In this document: positions 44,807 to 53,170 of the stretch, piece by piece
Position numbering within the stretch: the first letter of the stretch is position 1
How the letters are laid out: every line of letters starts with the position of its first letter
NCBI GenBank assembly: GCA_000230935.2
Contig: AGIQ01000002.1
Coordinates: 1,426,001-1,490,000 of the forward strand
Origin: Mycolicibacterium rhodesiae JS60
Lineage (GTDB): Bacteria > Actinomycetota > Actinomycetes > Mycobacteriales > Mycobacteriaceae
Reading direction: 5' to 3'
DNA length: 64,000 nt
Translations under genes and position numbers: made by a program
The notes under the pieces: generated by a model
Told to the model about the DNA's origin: nothing
Seen by the model: only the letters and a program-made list of their open reading frames with translations
Database searches by the model: none

Positions 44807-45602
44807 GCCCCAACCTCCACCTCGCGGATGAGCTTAGAACCCTTGGGTGACAATGCGTAGCGGGAATACAGCTCCCCATCTCTGCAAGTTGATGAGACGC
44901 GGCCCGTGGGCTTGAAGGCGAATCACATCCGTTACATGAGCTGCTGCACGATTCTTACGAGGAGGATTGTTGCTTGAGCGACGGCGTACGCCTCAACGGA
45001 TTCGACGTTGGCTTGCACTCCGTGATTCGCCAGGGTCTATGTGGGCCGGATGAGGGCGCGGAGGTGCTGAAAGCTCGTGCCCGAGCCATGGCTTGTCAGC
45101 GAAGAACCCCAACCATTGTTTTGTGTCGTCCGCCGATGGCACCCTTGAGCCTGCGGGAACGTGCGACGGATGCTGCACTAGCCGACCCACATCGATGACA
45201 ATCATGCGGCACCGGCGCGCGATGTCCTGGTAGTCATCTACTGATGCTGCAGTGCGCAACTTGTCTGCAAGGCCATCAATTTGCGCATTGATCGACGACC
45301 AAGTGGGATCGTGTGTGCTGGCAGGATCGATGAGCGTGACACCTGCGAATATTTTTTGAGCGCATTTCTTGCCGGGTCGGTGAGCTCTTTTACATGACGC
45401 CTCCGCGCGGTGGAATTACCTAGTTCCATCGACCAGTAGTCGTGCCACGCGGTTAGATTTCGGTACGGGAAGGGGCTGCGATGCCCAAATGCTCAAGCGC
45501 GCTACTGAGCCTTCGGTAATCCTGTATGTAACCGCGGTCGAGGTCTTTCGCCTTGTCCTGCTGGTTCGTGCTGACTGAGGCCAAGATTCCCGCCTGTCGA
45601 TT
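44807..45602. other. Decayed intergenic region of the defence island
   Basis: About 800 bp without a convincing gene. On the minus strand, 44993-45420 keeps an open frame without a good start. It encodes a plausible protein stretch (FAGVTLIDPASTHDPTWSS, then YQDIARRCRMIVIDVGRLV and WLGFFADKPWLGHEL) that is interrupted upstream, so a remnant of a lost gene is likely. The GC content is lower than in the core genes nearby. Nothing else recognisable was seen. Confidence 0.4.
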
Positions 45603-45740
45603 TTAGAGGTCCAGGACATCCGTCGCCGTGGGTTCACGGTCTGTGGCCTCATGCATGATCCCTTCGCGGAACTCGATGTCGTCGTCATCGAGGTACTCGT
45701 CGAAATCGTCGTTCGAGCGACCATCGCTAGTGCGCGACAT
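45603..45740 (-). CDS. Small acidic protein
   Basis: A 45-codon ORF with a good GGAGGG Shine-Dalgarno before ATG 45740. The product is strongly acidic (DDFDEYLDDDDIEFREG). Size, charge and location in a defence island fit a DNA mimic or small partner protein, but this is only a possibility. No paralogue is visible in the window. Confidence 0.4.
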   Translation of the reverse strand: MSRTSDGRSNDDFDEYLDDDDIEFREGIMHEATDREPTATDVLDL

Positions 45741-45885
45741 CTCCGGTCCCTCCCTCACGGTGGCCGCCCAGGAGCCTTCCCGGAGACACTGTTGCAACAT
45801 ACGTGTGTTTCGTATTTGCTGCTGAAACAATAGATAAGAGCATGACTGTCCGGTCGCGGAAAGGTGCCAGTGTGACGAGCAAGCG

Positions 45886-46375
45886 GTGCGGCTGCACGTT
45901 GCCACTGTGGAGGGGATGCGCGAACGTCTGAGGGAATTTGACTGGTGGCCGCGGGCCCTGGCCAACCTTCGAGAGCTAGCGGCCCGAGGCGGGGCCGCTG
46001 CCGAAGCGCAGACCATCTACGTCGTCGCTGGCAATCTGCGACGATTCGCGGTCGATGCCGATTTGACCGGAGAGTAAGGGGAAGAAGGCGTGTCGTTTAT
46101 GGGCGGACGGTCGCGGAGAGTTGGAGCACGCACCGGCTCTAGGCCCAGTCGTCGGCGCGGTCAAAGGTATTGGGCCTGCGCTATTGGCCTATACGAGGAT
46201 GCGTTCGGGCGCAGATGCGATCAAGCCTGATGTGCGAGTCCGGAAGGCGCTTCGTTCGCTGGGTTTTGTCGTGCCTAACGACGATCACGCTGTACTGATT
46301 ATCGCTTCAGTTGCTGCGGCCGAGATCGGAACTTCACGACTCGTGCTGGACCAACTGCTCTGGTCGGCGGGCTGA
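45886..46375 (+). pseudogene. HhH-GPD-like DNA glycosylase-type gene with a frameshift
   Basis: Two adjacent frames read as one protein. The first (45886-46077) ends LRRFAVDADLTGE; the second, from about 46070, continues SKGKKACRLWADGRGELE and reaches VKGIGPALLAYTRMRSGADA, then IKPDVRVRKALRSLGF and LDQLLWSAG. The helix-hairpin-helix KGIGPALLA followed by a D-x-RVR segment resembles HhH-GPD glycosylases. A one-base change near 46070-46076 would restore the frame. Position before vsr and a C5 methyltransferase suggests a role in repairing deaminated 5-methylcytosine. Short for the family. Confidence 0.5.
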
Positions 46376-46385
46376 TCTCCGCAAG

Positions 46386-46547
46386 GTGTCGCGGGTGGCA
46401 CGACGCGACCAAATTGAGCGGGCCGTGAGTGCTTCCGGCCACGCAAGTACTTATGTCTCGTGCCGGAGGCTCGTTGGTCGTGATCTGAAGGATTTGGTGG
46501 CCCCCCACCGGCGCAGAAGTGAGTTTCAGTTGTCACTCCAACGATGA
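46386..46547 (+). CDS. Possible small basic protein upstream of vsr
   Basis: A GTG-initiated ORF of 53 codons (MSRVARRDQIERAVSASGHA ... RRRSEFQLSLQR) whose TGA overlaps the vsr start (ATGATGA). The coupling makes translation plausible, but the start is weak and no family is recognised. Confidence 0.25.
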   Translation: MSRVARRDQIERAVSASGHASTYVSCRRLVGRDLKDLVAPHRRRSEFQLSLQR

Positions 46548-46996
46548 TGAGAAGATGGGGAATGGTCCGCGCCGAGGTCACCGCTCCATCGGCGGCCCGC
46601 TCTCGGAACATGACCGCTGTTAAACGGAGCAACACTAAACCGGAGTTGCGACTTCGCAGGATCTTGCACTCGCGAGGCCTACGCTTTCGCACCGATTTCC
46701 CAATCCAGGTTGGCGGCCGCGCTGTGAGGCCAGACGTCGCGTTCACTCGGTGGCGCGTCGCTGTGTTCGTCGACGGTTGCTTCTGGCACTCGTGTCCGAT
46801 ACATGGCACCCGCCCTGCGACTAACTCTGAATTTTGGGCGATCAAGCTAGCTGCCAACCGGCATCGCGATCTCCGGCAGAACGAACTCCTCGCGACGGCA
46901 GGCTGGTATGTCTTGAGAGTCTGGGAGCACGAAGCGCCCGAAGATGCTGCAGTGAAAGTCGCGGATGCGTTGGCGAGTCGCCAAAGGCAGCGTTAA
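46544..46996 (+). CDS. vsr: Very short patch repair endonuclease (Vsr)
   Basis: A 150-residue Vsr nuclease: KRSNTKPELRLRRILHSRGL, the catalytic RPDVAFTRWRVAVFVDGC, the zinc and active-site cluster FWHSCPIHGTRP, and VLRVWEHEAPEDA. Vsr nicks 5' of T in T:G mismatches made when 5-methylcytosine deaminates, and commonly accompanies C5 methyltransferases. Such a methyltransferase follows directly. The start is uncertain; ATG 46544 and later in-frame ATGs at 46547 and 46562 are all possible. Confidence 0.92.
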   Translation: MMRRWGMVRAEVTAPSAARSRNMTAVKRSNTKPELRLRRILHSRGLRFRTDFPIQVGGRAVRPDVAFTRWRVAVFVDGCFWHSCPIHGTRPATNSEFWAIKLAANRHRDLRQNELLATAGWYVLRVWEHEAPEDAAVKVADALASRQRQR

Positions 46997-47045
46997 GCGG
47001 TTGTGTAGCGCGTCATACGGCGATCTGTCAGTGCTTGGTCATAGG

Positions 47046-48257
47046 ATGCCGGCTGTGGCGCAAGGGTTCACCGTTGTAGATCTGTTCTCCGGTGGTGGCG
47101 GAATGAGCTATGGGTTCCATGCTCATCCATCGTTCACGATGGTTGGTGCTGCGGATGCACAGTTAGGCAAACCGAGTAGCAAGCGCGGATCTCTTGCCTG
47201 CAACTCAACCTACGCGTTGAATATCGGAGTCGAACCGGTTGCTGCTGATCTGAGCGCGGTCGAGCCTGCCCGGCTCAAGAAGTTGATGGGGATTACAGGC
47301 GCGATTGACGTGCTCAGCGCCTGCCCCCCATGCACTGGGTTCAGCCGCACGAACTCTCAGAATCACCTGACTGACGATGTTCGAAATAGCCTTGTGCCGA
47401 GAGTTGCTAGCTATGTGAAGGCTTTCGATCCATCAGTCGTAGTTATGGAGAACGCACGCGAACTTCTGATGGGCAACTTCCGTGAGCACTTCCTGTTGTT
47501 GGAACGCCGCCTCACACGACTTGGCTACTCCGTTTCGGCCCGAGTTCATATGCTCAACAAATTTGGGCTGCCACAGCTTCGAGAGCGCGCGATCATCTTC
47601 GCCGTACGAAACGACCTCAATCTTCGGACCCTTGATGATCTTTGGCAGGGCCACGCCGTCGCTGCAGACGCAATATCAGTAAAGACTGCCATTGGGCACC
47701 TTCCTGCGCTAGGGCCCGGTGAGGTCGACCGTGATGATCCGGAGCACGCATCACCGAGATTCGTCACTGAGCACGCACTGGGGCGGATCGCTGCGATTCC
47801 TTCAGATGGTGGTTCCTGGCGAGACCTCATTGGAGACGCGGCAACTGAGAAATTCCTTACTCCCGCAATGCACAAGCTGATCGAGCTGAAGAAGCTCGGA
47901 AATCATCCCGACGTCTACGGGCGGATGGCATGGAATCGGCCCGCTCCGACTATCAAGCGCGAATGTGGGCATGTCGGAAATGGCCGATACGCCCATCCCG
48001 TAGATAATCGCCTGTGTAGTCTTCGTGAGCTAGCTATTCTGAACGGCTTCCCTGCCGATTACCGTTTTGGGGGTTCAAGCCTTGCCAATAAGTACCGGCA
48101 TGTCGGCGATGCGGTGCCTCCTATGATCAGCTACCAGATCGCGTGCGCGGTGGATTGGTCGCTGACAGGTGAGCGTCCGCTTGTGCGCGAGCTACCGTTG
48201 GCGGGCACATCGTTGCGGGCCGATCACATCGTGTCGTGCTGTGAAGAGGCTGCTTGA
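47046..48257 (+). CDS. DNA (cytosine-5-)-methyltransferase
   Basis: A C5-methyltransferase of about 403 residues. Motif I is VVDLFSGGGGMSYGF (SAM site), motif IV ACPPCTGFSRTN (catalytic Cys), motif VI VVMENAREL, motif VIII QLRERAIIF and motif X KYRHVGDAVPPMISYQI. The target-recognition region lies between VIII and X, so the recognised sequence is unknown. ATG 47046 is preferred; an upstream in-frame ATG at 46965 would overlap vsr by 32 bp. The stop overlaps the TTG start of the next gene (TTGA), which is probably its restriction partner. Confidence 0.93.
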   Translation: MPAVAQGFTVVDLFSGGGGMSYGFHAHPSFTMVGAADAQLGKPSSKRGSLACNSTYALNIGVEPVAADLSAVEPARLKKLMGITGAIDVLSACPPCTGFSRTNSQNHLTDDVRNSLVPRVASYVKAFDPSVVVMENARELLMGNFREHFLLLERRLTRLGYSVSARVHMLNKFGLPQLRERAIIFAVRNDLNLRTLDDLWQGHAVAADAISVKTAIGHLPALGPGEVDRDDPEHASPRFVTEHALGRIAAIPSDGGSWRDLIGDAATEKFLTPAMHKLIELKKLGNHPDVYGRMAWNRPAPTIKRECGHVGNGRYAHPVDNRLCSLRELAILNGFPADYRFGGSSLANKYRHVGDAVPPMISYQIACAVDWSLTGERPLVRELPLAGTSLRADHIVSCCEEAA

Positions 48258-49024
48258 GCACGTCGGAGCCGACCCGCGCAGCCCTTCATACGAAGATCGA
48301 CTCACTCGGCTTGCAGGAAGTCGCTGTCGTCAACGAGTTTGTCGACGCATTGTTGACGCCGGTTGATGCAAGGCTCCTTCCAGGATCGTGGCTAACGACA
48401 AACGACTGGGGGGAAGCGTTTCTGGCCAGGCTGCGGGCGCACCACGCGCTAAGCCGAGAACCGCTGTCAACCACACAGTTCGAGGCCGCCTTCGAGAGTG
48501 CTTGCGAAGCGGCGGGTTGGGTGGTCGAGTCGTCGACTTCTGCAACACAACGCTTCTTCGACACGACAATCACCCCGCCTGACGGCTTCCCAAAACAGAT
48601 TTCACTCAAAGCCTCCTCGGCCAGGGGCATGAGGCGAAACGTGGTCCACATATCCAAACTGACTGAGGCAGCCTGGATTCAGGACACGCGGAGGCAGATC
48701 GACCGGCGCGACAAGATAGTCGAGCTCTTTAGGGCATACCGACAGGCGACTGACGGAATCATCATGCTCCGTGGGTTCGAGCTCGAAGCCGGGGTCTTCT
48801 ACGAGTTGGTTGAAATACCGACATCGCTCTTCGAGCCGATCGACTCCCTGGACGTGCCAACGGCTCAATTGGCCACGATTCCGGTGCCACCCAGCTCGAC
48901 GGGCGTACCGGACCTAAAGATCAGGATTGATCGATCTGACTCAAAGATCACGCTTACCGCGATCCAGCTTCGAGTGTGCATCGTCCACGGGCAATGGACC
49001 CTTGAGGCCCAGCGAACGGATTGA
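48254..49024 (+). CDS. Putative restriction endonuclease partner of the C5 methyltransferase
   Basis: A 256-residue protein starting at TTG 48254, translationally coupled to the methyltransferase. It contains RFFDTTITPPDGFPKQISLK, which fits a PD-(D/E)XK nuclease core (Asp, then Gln/Glu-x-Lys). Charged helices (QDTRRQIDRRDKIVELFR) and a C-terminal domain follow. No known enzyme family was recognised, so the nuclease call rests on the motif and on gene coupling. Confidence 0.6.
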   Translation: MSTSEPTRAALHTKIDSLGLQEVAVVNEFVDALLTPVDARLLPGSWLTTNDWGEAFLARLRAHHALSREPLSTTQFEAAFESACEAAGWVVESSTSATQRFFDTTITPPDGFPKQISLKASSARGMRRNVVHISKLTEAAWIQDTRRQIDRRDKIVELFRAYRQATDGIIMLRGFELEAGVFYELVEIPTSLFEPIDSLDVPTAQLATIPVPPSSTGVPDLKIRIDRSDSKITLTAIQLRVCIVHGQWTLEAQRTD

Positions 49025-49157
49025 ATGAACCACATCGGATCCAACCCTCGGATAGGTCGCGCTCGATGCGGTGGGCTGACACTACGAGTTTCGTGGCGGC
49101 CGCAGCGGAAGATACTCAAGGACGTTGTCGACGCAACGGCAGCCATGCTGTTGCGTC

Positions 49158-50339
49158 CTACGAGGTCAAACCACACCAACCTGCAAGCTGGGCCTTGAAG
49201 TCCTCCCAGTGCGCCGTGTGTCGGCAACGCGCGCCGTCGTACCCCCACACGTAGTACAAGTTGAAGACATGTTGGAATCGTTGGACTTCCGGGCTGTACA
49301 TGGCCCGGCGACCCTCTCGGGCAGGGTCAACGATATCGGTCGTAAGCAGCGCCATCATCAAGAATCGGGTTGCCAGGACCTCACGGCGGGTCTCCCGCGA
49401 GCCGAGCCCAATACGTTCATGCAGGTTTGCCGGGTCGGTTGCGGTCTTCACTTCGCCTAGCGCCGACTGATGCATCGCGGCCTGCCGTTCGCCCGCTGGT
49501 CGTCGTCGGCTGACCTGCCACTCCTCGTAAGCCTCCTGGGCGTCGCCGTACGGTGCACCGCCTCCGATCCGGGCTATGACCGCGATGTCGGGGTCCGACC
49601 CGAAGATGATTGCTCGGTGCGATTTTAGTAATAGAGCGCGGGGTAGTTCGTAGCCGTCCGTTTCGATCAGCCCGACTAGTGCGGCGGGAGATTGTGGACC
49701 CTTTGGGGGCATCGTGCCCGCGACACTTACGATGACGCCAGGTTGAATCTCGTCGAGAGCGTCTCGAATAGCCACGATTGCGCCTAGTGCGCCGATCCGG
49801 CCGCTGTCATTTTGACCTCGAGCATGTGTCTGAAGGTCGCCTGCGTACGCGAGTACCCGTTCACCGGAAAGCCCTGACTCTTGGACCAGGTGCAGGTAGT
49901 GATTCAGCTTTCGCGCCTCGGCGAGCAATACGTCCAGTGCGACGCGAGGTCGCCTCCTCCGTGCAAGATTCGGCATTAACAGCTTGCGGGCTTTCTCGCT
50001 GACCATCGAGATATGCAGATAGTGGGCAACAAATCTCCAGCGCTGAGTGTCGCGCACGAAATCTGGGTGCATCAATATTCGGTGTGGCATCGCATGGCCT
50101 TCTACCCAATCTGGCTCGATGCCAGCAAGGGCGAGAACGTCTGGGTCTGACCAGTTGAGTGCACCTGCAAACTCGTCAAATCGTCCACCGGACGATTGGG
50201 CCCTGGCGTCAACCTCAGCTACTCGCTGCAATCGCAACTTTAAGAGGGCTTCTGTAAAGTCTTCGACGAAGTTCCGCACTTCATCGACGGGCATCCCTGC
50301 GCGGGCTGTCCTTGACTCGAAATTGTCATGGGCAGGCAC
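49158..50339 (-). CDS. Putative restriction endonuclease (PD-(D/E)XK type), convergent
   Basis: A 393-residue protein. The C-terminal part has SALGEVKTATDPANLHERIG followed by SRETRREVLATRFLMMALL. A Glu-x-Lys strand followed by a DPANLHER helix is a pattern I associate with Bpu10I-like type II endonucleases. The N-terminal half is helical, and a middle strand-rich part (VIVSVAGTMPPKG, ALVGLIETDGYELPRA) may form the rest of the core. It is convergent with the first endonuclease gene, with a 133-bp gap. It may be a second subunit (some such enzymes are heterodimers) or an independent enzyme. Confidence 0.55.
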   Translation of the reverse strand: MPAHDNFESRTARAGMPVDEVRNFVEDFTEALLKLRLQRVAEVDARAQSSGGRFDEFAGALNWSDPDVLALAGIEPDWVEGHAMPHRILMHPDFVRDTQRWRFVAHYLHISMVSEKARKLLMPNLARRRRPRVALDVLLAEARKLNHYLHLVQESGLSGERVLAYAGDLQTHARGQNDSGRIGALGAIVAIRDALDEIQPGVIVSVAGTMPPKGPQSPAALVGLIETDGYELPRALLLKSHRAIIFGSDPDIAVIARIGGGAPYGDAQEAYEEWQVSRRRPAGERQAAMHQSALGEVKTATDPANLHERIGLGSRETRREVLATRFLMMALLTTDIVDPAREGRRAMYSPEVQRFQHVFNLYYVWGYDGARCRHTAHWEDFKAQLAGWCGLTS

Positions 50340-50605
50340 TATTCGGCACTGATTTCAGAGGTCGCCCCAAGGCCCGCGGCAACAAGATTTAGAACGCAGA
50401 ACACCACGTGCCAATGCTATGAGCACGATGAGCGATGGTCGGACGCGACACTCGGCTTTAGGACCTACGGCTTGTTGCATGTGGGGTCGATCCGTCACGG
50501 TTGCGGCGTTGTTAGCCCAACGCGAGCTTCCCATCAAACCCGTCAGGGCGGCCACACATGACGATCCCGCTACGATGACCTCGCCACTACGACGGGAGGC
50601 AACCC

Positions 50606-51031
50606 ATGCGACTGTTCATCACCGGAGTCGACGCCGACGGCAAATCCTGCGTCGTCAGCAACGACGAAGTGGAAATCAATTCCGTCGCACCTGGTTTCGC
50701 CATCGCCCTGCCCTACTCCACCACGCAAACCCCGCCCCCTGCCCGCCCCCAGGGCAACGCCGACCTCATCGACCAGTTCCTTGAGCCCGGCCTTGTCCGC
50801 TGGATGGTCGTCGACCAAGGCCCGAACACCGAAACCCCGATGCACCACACCGACACCATCGACCTTGAGACCGTCCTCAGCGGCAGCGTCGACCTCATCC
50901 TCGATGACGGCGCCCACCATCTCGAAGCCGGTGACATTGTCGTCATGAACGGCGTCGACCACGCGTGGAAGGCTGGCCCAGACGGCTACCGCATGTCCGC
51001 CGTCCTCATCGGCACCCCACCACCCGCCTGA
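50606..51031 (+). CDS. Cupin-domain protein
   Basis: A 141-residue protein with a single cupin barrel: PMHHTDTIDLETVLSGSVDL (motif 1, His ligands), LEAGDIVVMNGVDHAW (motif 2). GGGAGGCAACCC precedes the ATG. The N-terminal part ends in a Pro-rich loop (TTQTPPPARPQG). Small cupins bind metal and act as isomerases, dioxygenases or sensors; the substrate cannot be told. It is convergent with the KAS III pair. Confidence 0.85.
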   Translation: MRLFITGVDADGKSCVVSNDEVEINSVAPGFAIALPYSTTQTPPPARPQGNADLIDQFLEPGLVRWMVVDQGPNTETPMHHTDTIDLETVLSGSVDLILDDGAHHLEAGDIVVMNGVDHAWKAGPDGYRMSAVLIGTPPPA

Positions 51032-51042
51032 GGCCGGCACGC

Positions 51043-51909
51043 CTAAGCAGGCTCGCGGTAAATCACAGCACCGGCAGTGACCCCGGCACCCGCGGCGACG
51101 ATCAGCGCCCGGGTGTCCGGAGGAAGCCCATCCCCAAACGCAGCCACCAACGCCGCGGTGTGCAGGCGTTCATCGCCGGCAACGAGAATCCGCTCCACCG
51201 GAACCCCCAGCAACCCCGCCAGTGCCGCACGATAACCCGACCGCGCGGGGGCTGCGACGATCACGTCGACATCGGCGAGTGACAGGCCAGCCTCGTGCAG
51301 GCACCCCTCGGCGGCTTCGGCGGCGGCCTGCGCGAACTGCTGGTCCATCGACTCCGACTGCTGGAATCGCAGAACATTGTGGGCATCTCGCAATCCCACT
51401 GTGGCGCTGAATGATTGGCCACCGTCACGGTGATTGCTCCAGTGAAACCGGCCGAGCCCGCAGTCGTCGTCGCTCCACCGGCACAACATCGCGCCCCCGG
51501 CGGCGGTGAACGGGAAATGCTCACTCATCCCGTGTCCGGGATCGGCGTCGCTGGCCACCACCAGCGCGCGCTCGATCGTGCGTGACCGCAGGAACCCATC
51601 CACGATCTGCAGCCCAGTCAGCACCCCGCACGTTCCGTTGGCGACATCGAAAGAGAAGGTGCCGTGCGCGCCGGCATGCGGGTCCTCGCTGTTGGCGCCG
51701 ATGTCCTCCTGAATTAACGCCGCCAGCGCCGGTTCGCCCAGATTCCGGTCCCGGTAGATGCCCGCGTTGACCAAAAGGTCCAGCTCGTCGGGATCGCAAT
51801 TAGCCTCATGCAGGCACTTCTTGGCCGCCGATACCGCAAGGCGCAGCCCGCTGTGCCGGGCACGCCAGCCGCCGTGCAACACTTCGAGCCGATCAATGAT
51901 CGTGCCCAT
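51043..51909 (-). CDS. Degenerate KAS III-like protein, partner of the adjacent active enzyme
   Basis: A 288-residue thiolase-fold protein of the FabH/OleA group. The nucleophile region VANGTCGVLTGLQ keeps a Cys. The His motif is replaced (VAAPARSGYRA where the partner has ITHQTSARA) and the Asn motif is lost (AGDERLHTAAL instead of RYGNTASTTH). It overlaps the upstream canonical KAS III gene by 17 bp. An active/inactive pair recalls heterodimeric PqsC-PqsB, where the degenerate subunit shapes the complex. No FAS or PKS genes are nearby. Confidence 0.8.
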   Translation of the reverse strand: MGTIIDRLEVLHGGWRARHSGLRLAVSAAKKCLHEANCDPDELDLLVNAGIYRDRNLGEPALAALIQEDIGANSEDPHAGAHGTFSFDVANGTCGVLTGLQIVDGFLRSRTIERALVVASDADPGHGMSEHFPFTAAGGAMLCRWSDDDCGLGRFHWSNHRDGGQSFSATVGLRDAHNVLRFQQSESMDQQFAQAAAEAAEGCLHEAGLSLADVDVIVAAPARSGYRAALAGLLGVPVERILVAGDERLHTAALVAAFGDGLPPDTRALIVAAGAGVTAGAVIYREPA

Positions 51910-53035
51910 AGGCCCCCACCAGTTCCTCGTCCAGCGTCAGCAGCACGACGCCGATCTCCAGACCCGACGCCAACGCGATCAGCGCGATCGTTTCCCCCGG
52001 CCGGATCCGGCCGGCCTCCAGCTCCTCGACAAGCGCCACCGTGTGGGTGGTCGAGGCGGTGTTGCCGTAGCGGTCGACGGTGATCACGGCGTCGTGGCGC
52101 GGTCCTTCGCCGAACTCGGCGACCATCTTCTTCATGCCCTTGCGGATCGCGCGCGCCGACGTCTGATGGGTGATCACGTGATCGATGTCGTGCAGCGCGA
52201 TGCCCGCCGCGTCCAGCACCTCGTGCAGTAGCAGGGGAGTGTCGGCCATCGCCACCTGGTGAATTGCCCTGGCGTCGGTAAACATTCGCGCCGCGGGCGC
52301 ATCCCCCTTCGGATAGGCCAGGCACAGCCGACTGTGGTCGGCCACCGTGGTGAACCCGGCCAGGCTGATACCCGCCGACCCGGCCGGCGCCCGTTCCAGC
52401 AGCAGCGCCGCCCCGGCGTCTCCGAGGGTGAGCGACGCCAGTTCGTTGCTCATGATGGTCCGGATGTGTTGTGCCGCATTGCGGCTGAGCTGCGAGATGT
52501 ACTCGCCGCTGACGACCAGGGCCCGCTCGATGCTGCCGTGGCGGATCCAGTTGTTGGCGATCGTGACACCGGTCAGCATCCCCGCACAGGCGTTGGAGAC
52601 ATCGAATGTCATTGCCTTCTCGGCGCCGATTGCCTCGGCGACCGCACCGCTCATGGTCGGTTCGAGGCACTGGGTCAGCCCGTTGTGAAACTTGGTGATG
52701 CTGCAGCTGATCACGGCGTCGACCGACTGCGCCGACCGATTCGCATGGGCCAGACAGTCCCGCGCGGCCGAGATCGCCAGCGTGTAGGAGTCTTCGTCGC
52801 CGACCGACACCCGCCGCTCGTGAATCCCCGTCAACTTCTCCAGATCGATGTGGGTGCGGTGCCGGGTGGTCGACATGAGCTCGTCGGTGCTCAGGTGCGT
52901 CGGCGGCAGGTGCCGGCCCGCTCCGGCGATCCGCGTGGTGAACGGTGCCCGGGTGGTGTCACCGTCCATCACCAGCCAGTGCTTGACCGTCCCCGTCGAC
53001 GCCATCACCCACGATGGATTGTCTGCGACGGACAT
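51893..53035 (-). CDS. Beta-ketoacyl-ACP synthase III family enzyme (canonical triad)
   Basis: A 380-residue KAS III-fold enzyme with an intact triad: Cys in SNACAGMLTG, His in ITHQTSARA and Asn in RYGNTASTTH. The extended N-terminus (AGAGRHLPPTHLSTDEL) and length fit the OleA/FabH-like condensing enzymes of secondary metabolism rather than FabH proper. ATG 53035 is chosen; a TTG 22 codons upstream is possible. It overlaps the degenerate partner gene. Likely reaction: decarboxylative or head-to-head condensation of acyl thioesters. Confidence 0.87.
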   Translation of the reverse strand: MSVADNPSWVMASTGTVKHWLVMDGDTTRAPFTTRIAGAGRHLPPTHLSTDELMSTTRHRTHIDLEKLTGIHERRVSVGDEDSYTLAISAARDCLAHANRSAQSVDAVISCSITKFHNGLTQCLEPTMSGAVAEAIGAEKAMTFDVSNACAGMLTGVTIANNWIRHGSIERALVVSGEYISQLSRNAAQHIRTIMSNELASLTLGDAGAALLLERAPAGSAGISLAGFTTVADHSRLCLAYPKGDAPAARMFTDARAIHQVAMADTPLLLHEVLDAAGIALHDIDHVITHQTSARAIRKGMKKMVAEFGEGPRHDAVITVDRYGNTASTTHTVALVEELEAGRIRPGETIALIALASGLEIGVVLLTLDEELVGAYGHDH

Positions 53036-53170
53036 CGCTAGAGCCCTTGTGCTCTTGGCGGGGGGACGTGTCGCTGCTGGTGCCGTACGCGCCGTGGGCA
53101 ACCACTTCGTCCACTAGCGCCTTGAGCGAGTCGGGTAGTTAGCTCAAACTGTGCCGCTGGGATCTGCTGA

